Part shown: positions 63,477 through 64,000 of the stretch, piece by piece
Layout: every line of letters begins with the position of its first letter
Position numbering within the stretch: position 1 is the first letter of the stretch
NCBI RefSeq assembly: GCF_008124885.1
Contig: NZ_VNHX01000013.1
Location: 1-64,000 of the forward strand
DNA: 64,000 nucleotides
Direction of reading: 5' to 3'
DNA from: Sphingobacterium allocomposti
Lineage (GTDB): Bacteria; Bacteroidota; Bacteroidia; Sphingobacteriales; Sphingobacteriaceae
The notes under the pieces: model-generated
Database searches by the model: none
The model's input: the letters and a program-made list of their open reading frames with translations, nothing else
Told to the model about the DNA's origin: nothing
Made by a program: the position numbers and the translations under genes

Positions 63477-63623
63477 TGGCTGGCGGTGTTGTCCGGATGA
63501 TCCCGCCTAACCGTGGGGATAGCCGTCCCGGCTACCTGCGGACGGGGCCGTAACGGCCGCGGCGCAGCAGATAAAGAAATCCTTTCGGGCTCTCCGTGGT
63601 TCTTATAGAAAATAAGGTCGGCC

Positions 63624-63938
63624 ATGAAAAAGAATGAAATGGAATTAGCAGACACAAAACAGACGGCACCTTCAGGGAGTTGCCTTGTCTCCGACACAAT
63701 TCTGACCGGGGGAATGCCCGTCGGATACATGTTCCGGGAAAAACCGCATCATGAGTCCGACAGCGGCTGGCGCTTCTTTGCCAGTGCTTATGACGATCAT
63801 CAGGAGCTCGTTCCGGTAGGCGACATCCGTGCCGTTGCAGACCTCGACAGTTCGGTTATTCCGTATCTGGACAATCCTATAGGCAGTGAATTCGAACGCG
63901 TCGATGGAACCGACAAATTCGTTTTTATAGAAGAGTAG
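63624..63938 (+). CDS. DUF2185 (Imm33-like) protein
   Basis: The 104-residue protein has the DUF2185 core GSCLVSDTILTGGMPVGYMFREKPHHESDSGWRFFASAYDDHQE, then SSVIPYLDNPIGSEFERV. The family includes immunity proteins of polymorphic toxin systems, but many members are stand-alone and of unknown role. No toxin gene is seen within the window. The remaining bases to 64000 contain no further gene. Confidence 0.8.
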   Translation: MKKNEMELADTKQTAPSGSCLVSDTILTGGMPVGYMFREKPHHESDSGWRFFASAYDDHQELVPVGDIRAVADLDSSVIPYLDNPIGSEFERVDGTDKFVFIEE

Positions 63939-64000
63939 ATTGGACGGCATCGGTCAATATTACATCTTTCCTTGTTGTGCGGGCGGCATCCTTGTATTTT

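Overview
The window looks like chromosomal DNA of a Bacteroidota bacterium of the Sphingobacteriaceae type; a Parapedobacter- or Olivibacter-like organism would fit, but the genus is an inference. The reasons are two SusC/SusD outer-membrane pairs, promoters of the Bacteroidota form (TTG/TTTG about 16-20 bases upstream of TAnnTTTG), few Shine-Dalgarno sequences, MetA of the acetyltransferase type, and GC near 50 percent. I saw no rRNA, tRNA, CRISPR array, transposase or prophage gene.

Layout. 1-10 kb: three small secreted NTF2-like paralogs, each with its 3' end next to a repeat island, plus an AsmA-like membrane protein, a Tat-exported Gfo/Idh/MocA oxidoreductase and a FemAB-like protein. 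10-13 kb: a cytochrome c lipoprotein, a Zn/Cd-type P-type ATPase and its Fur-family regulator, with Fur-type palindromes between the last two. 13-20 kb: a SusC/SusD operon divergent from a response-regulator/AraC protein whose phospho-acceptor Asp is Glu. 19.7-30.5 kb: MetA, a PNPOx-like stress protein, a four-gene PepSY/DUF3649/DUF3325-like/DUF4198 metal-uptake operon, Hsp20 with a small membrane partner, an ECF sigma factor with a small membrane partner, and a Ca2+-type P-type ATPase. 31-37.4 kb: an AraC/SDR/Atu4866 group, an SRPBCC protein, an orphan protein, OsmC and a small membrane protein.

37.4-48 kb is a catabolic block: thiolase, acyl-CoA dehydrogenase and a FadJ-like multifunctional protein, then prpBCD of the 2-methylcitrate cycle. 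Together these suit oxidation of odd-chain or branched acyl-CoAs with disposal of propionyl-CoA. An AI-2E family permease and a pterin dehydratase follow. 48.5-55 kb: a second Gfo/Idh/MocA oxidoreductase and a second SusC/SusD pair, whose SusC gene is interrupted by one in-frame amber codon. 55-64 kb: a NYN-LOTUS RNA-associated protein, a strong small-RNA candidate, DUF4202, a metallophosphoesterase with an apparently leaderless mRNA, DUF763 behind a palindromic operator, GNAT, DUF72, lipoate ligase, DgkA and DUF2185.

The most distinctive non-coding feature is a set of five composite repeat islands (about 1.35-2.25, 8.8-9.95, 26.0-26.4, 35.0-36.1 and 42.2-43.0 kb). They are built from degenerate 7-base and 8-base tandem units joined to REP-like palindromes, and all lie next to gene 3' ends. 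Recurring terminator modules, with shared sequence upstream of a hairpin, form a second non-coding theme.
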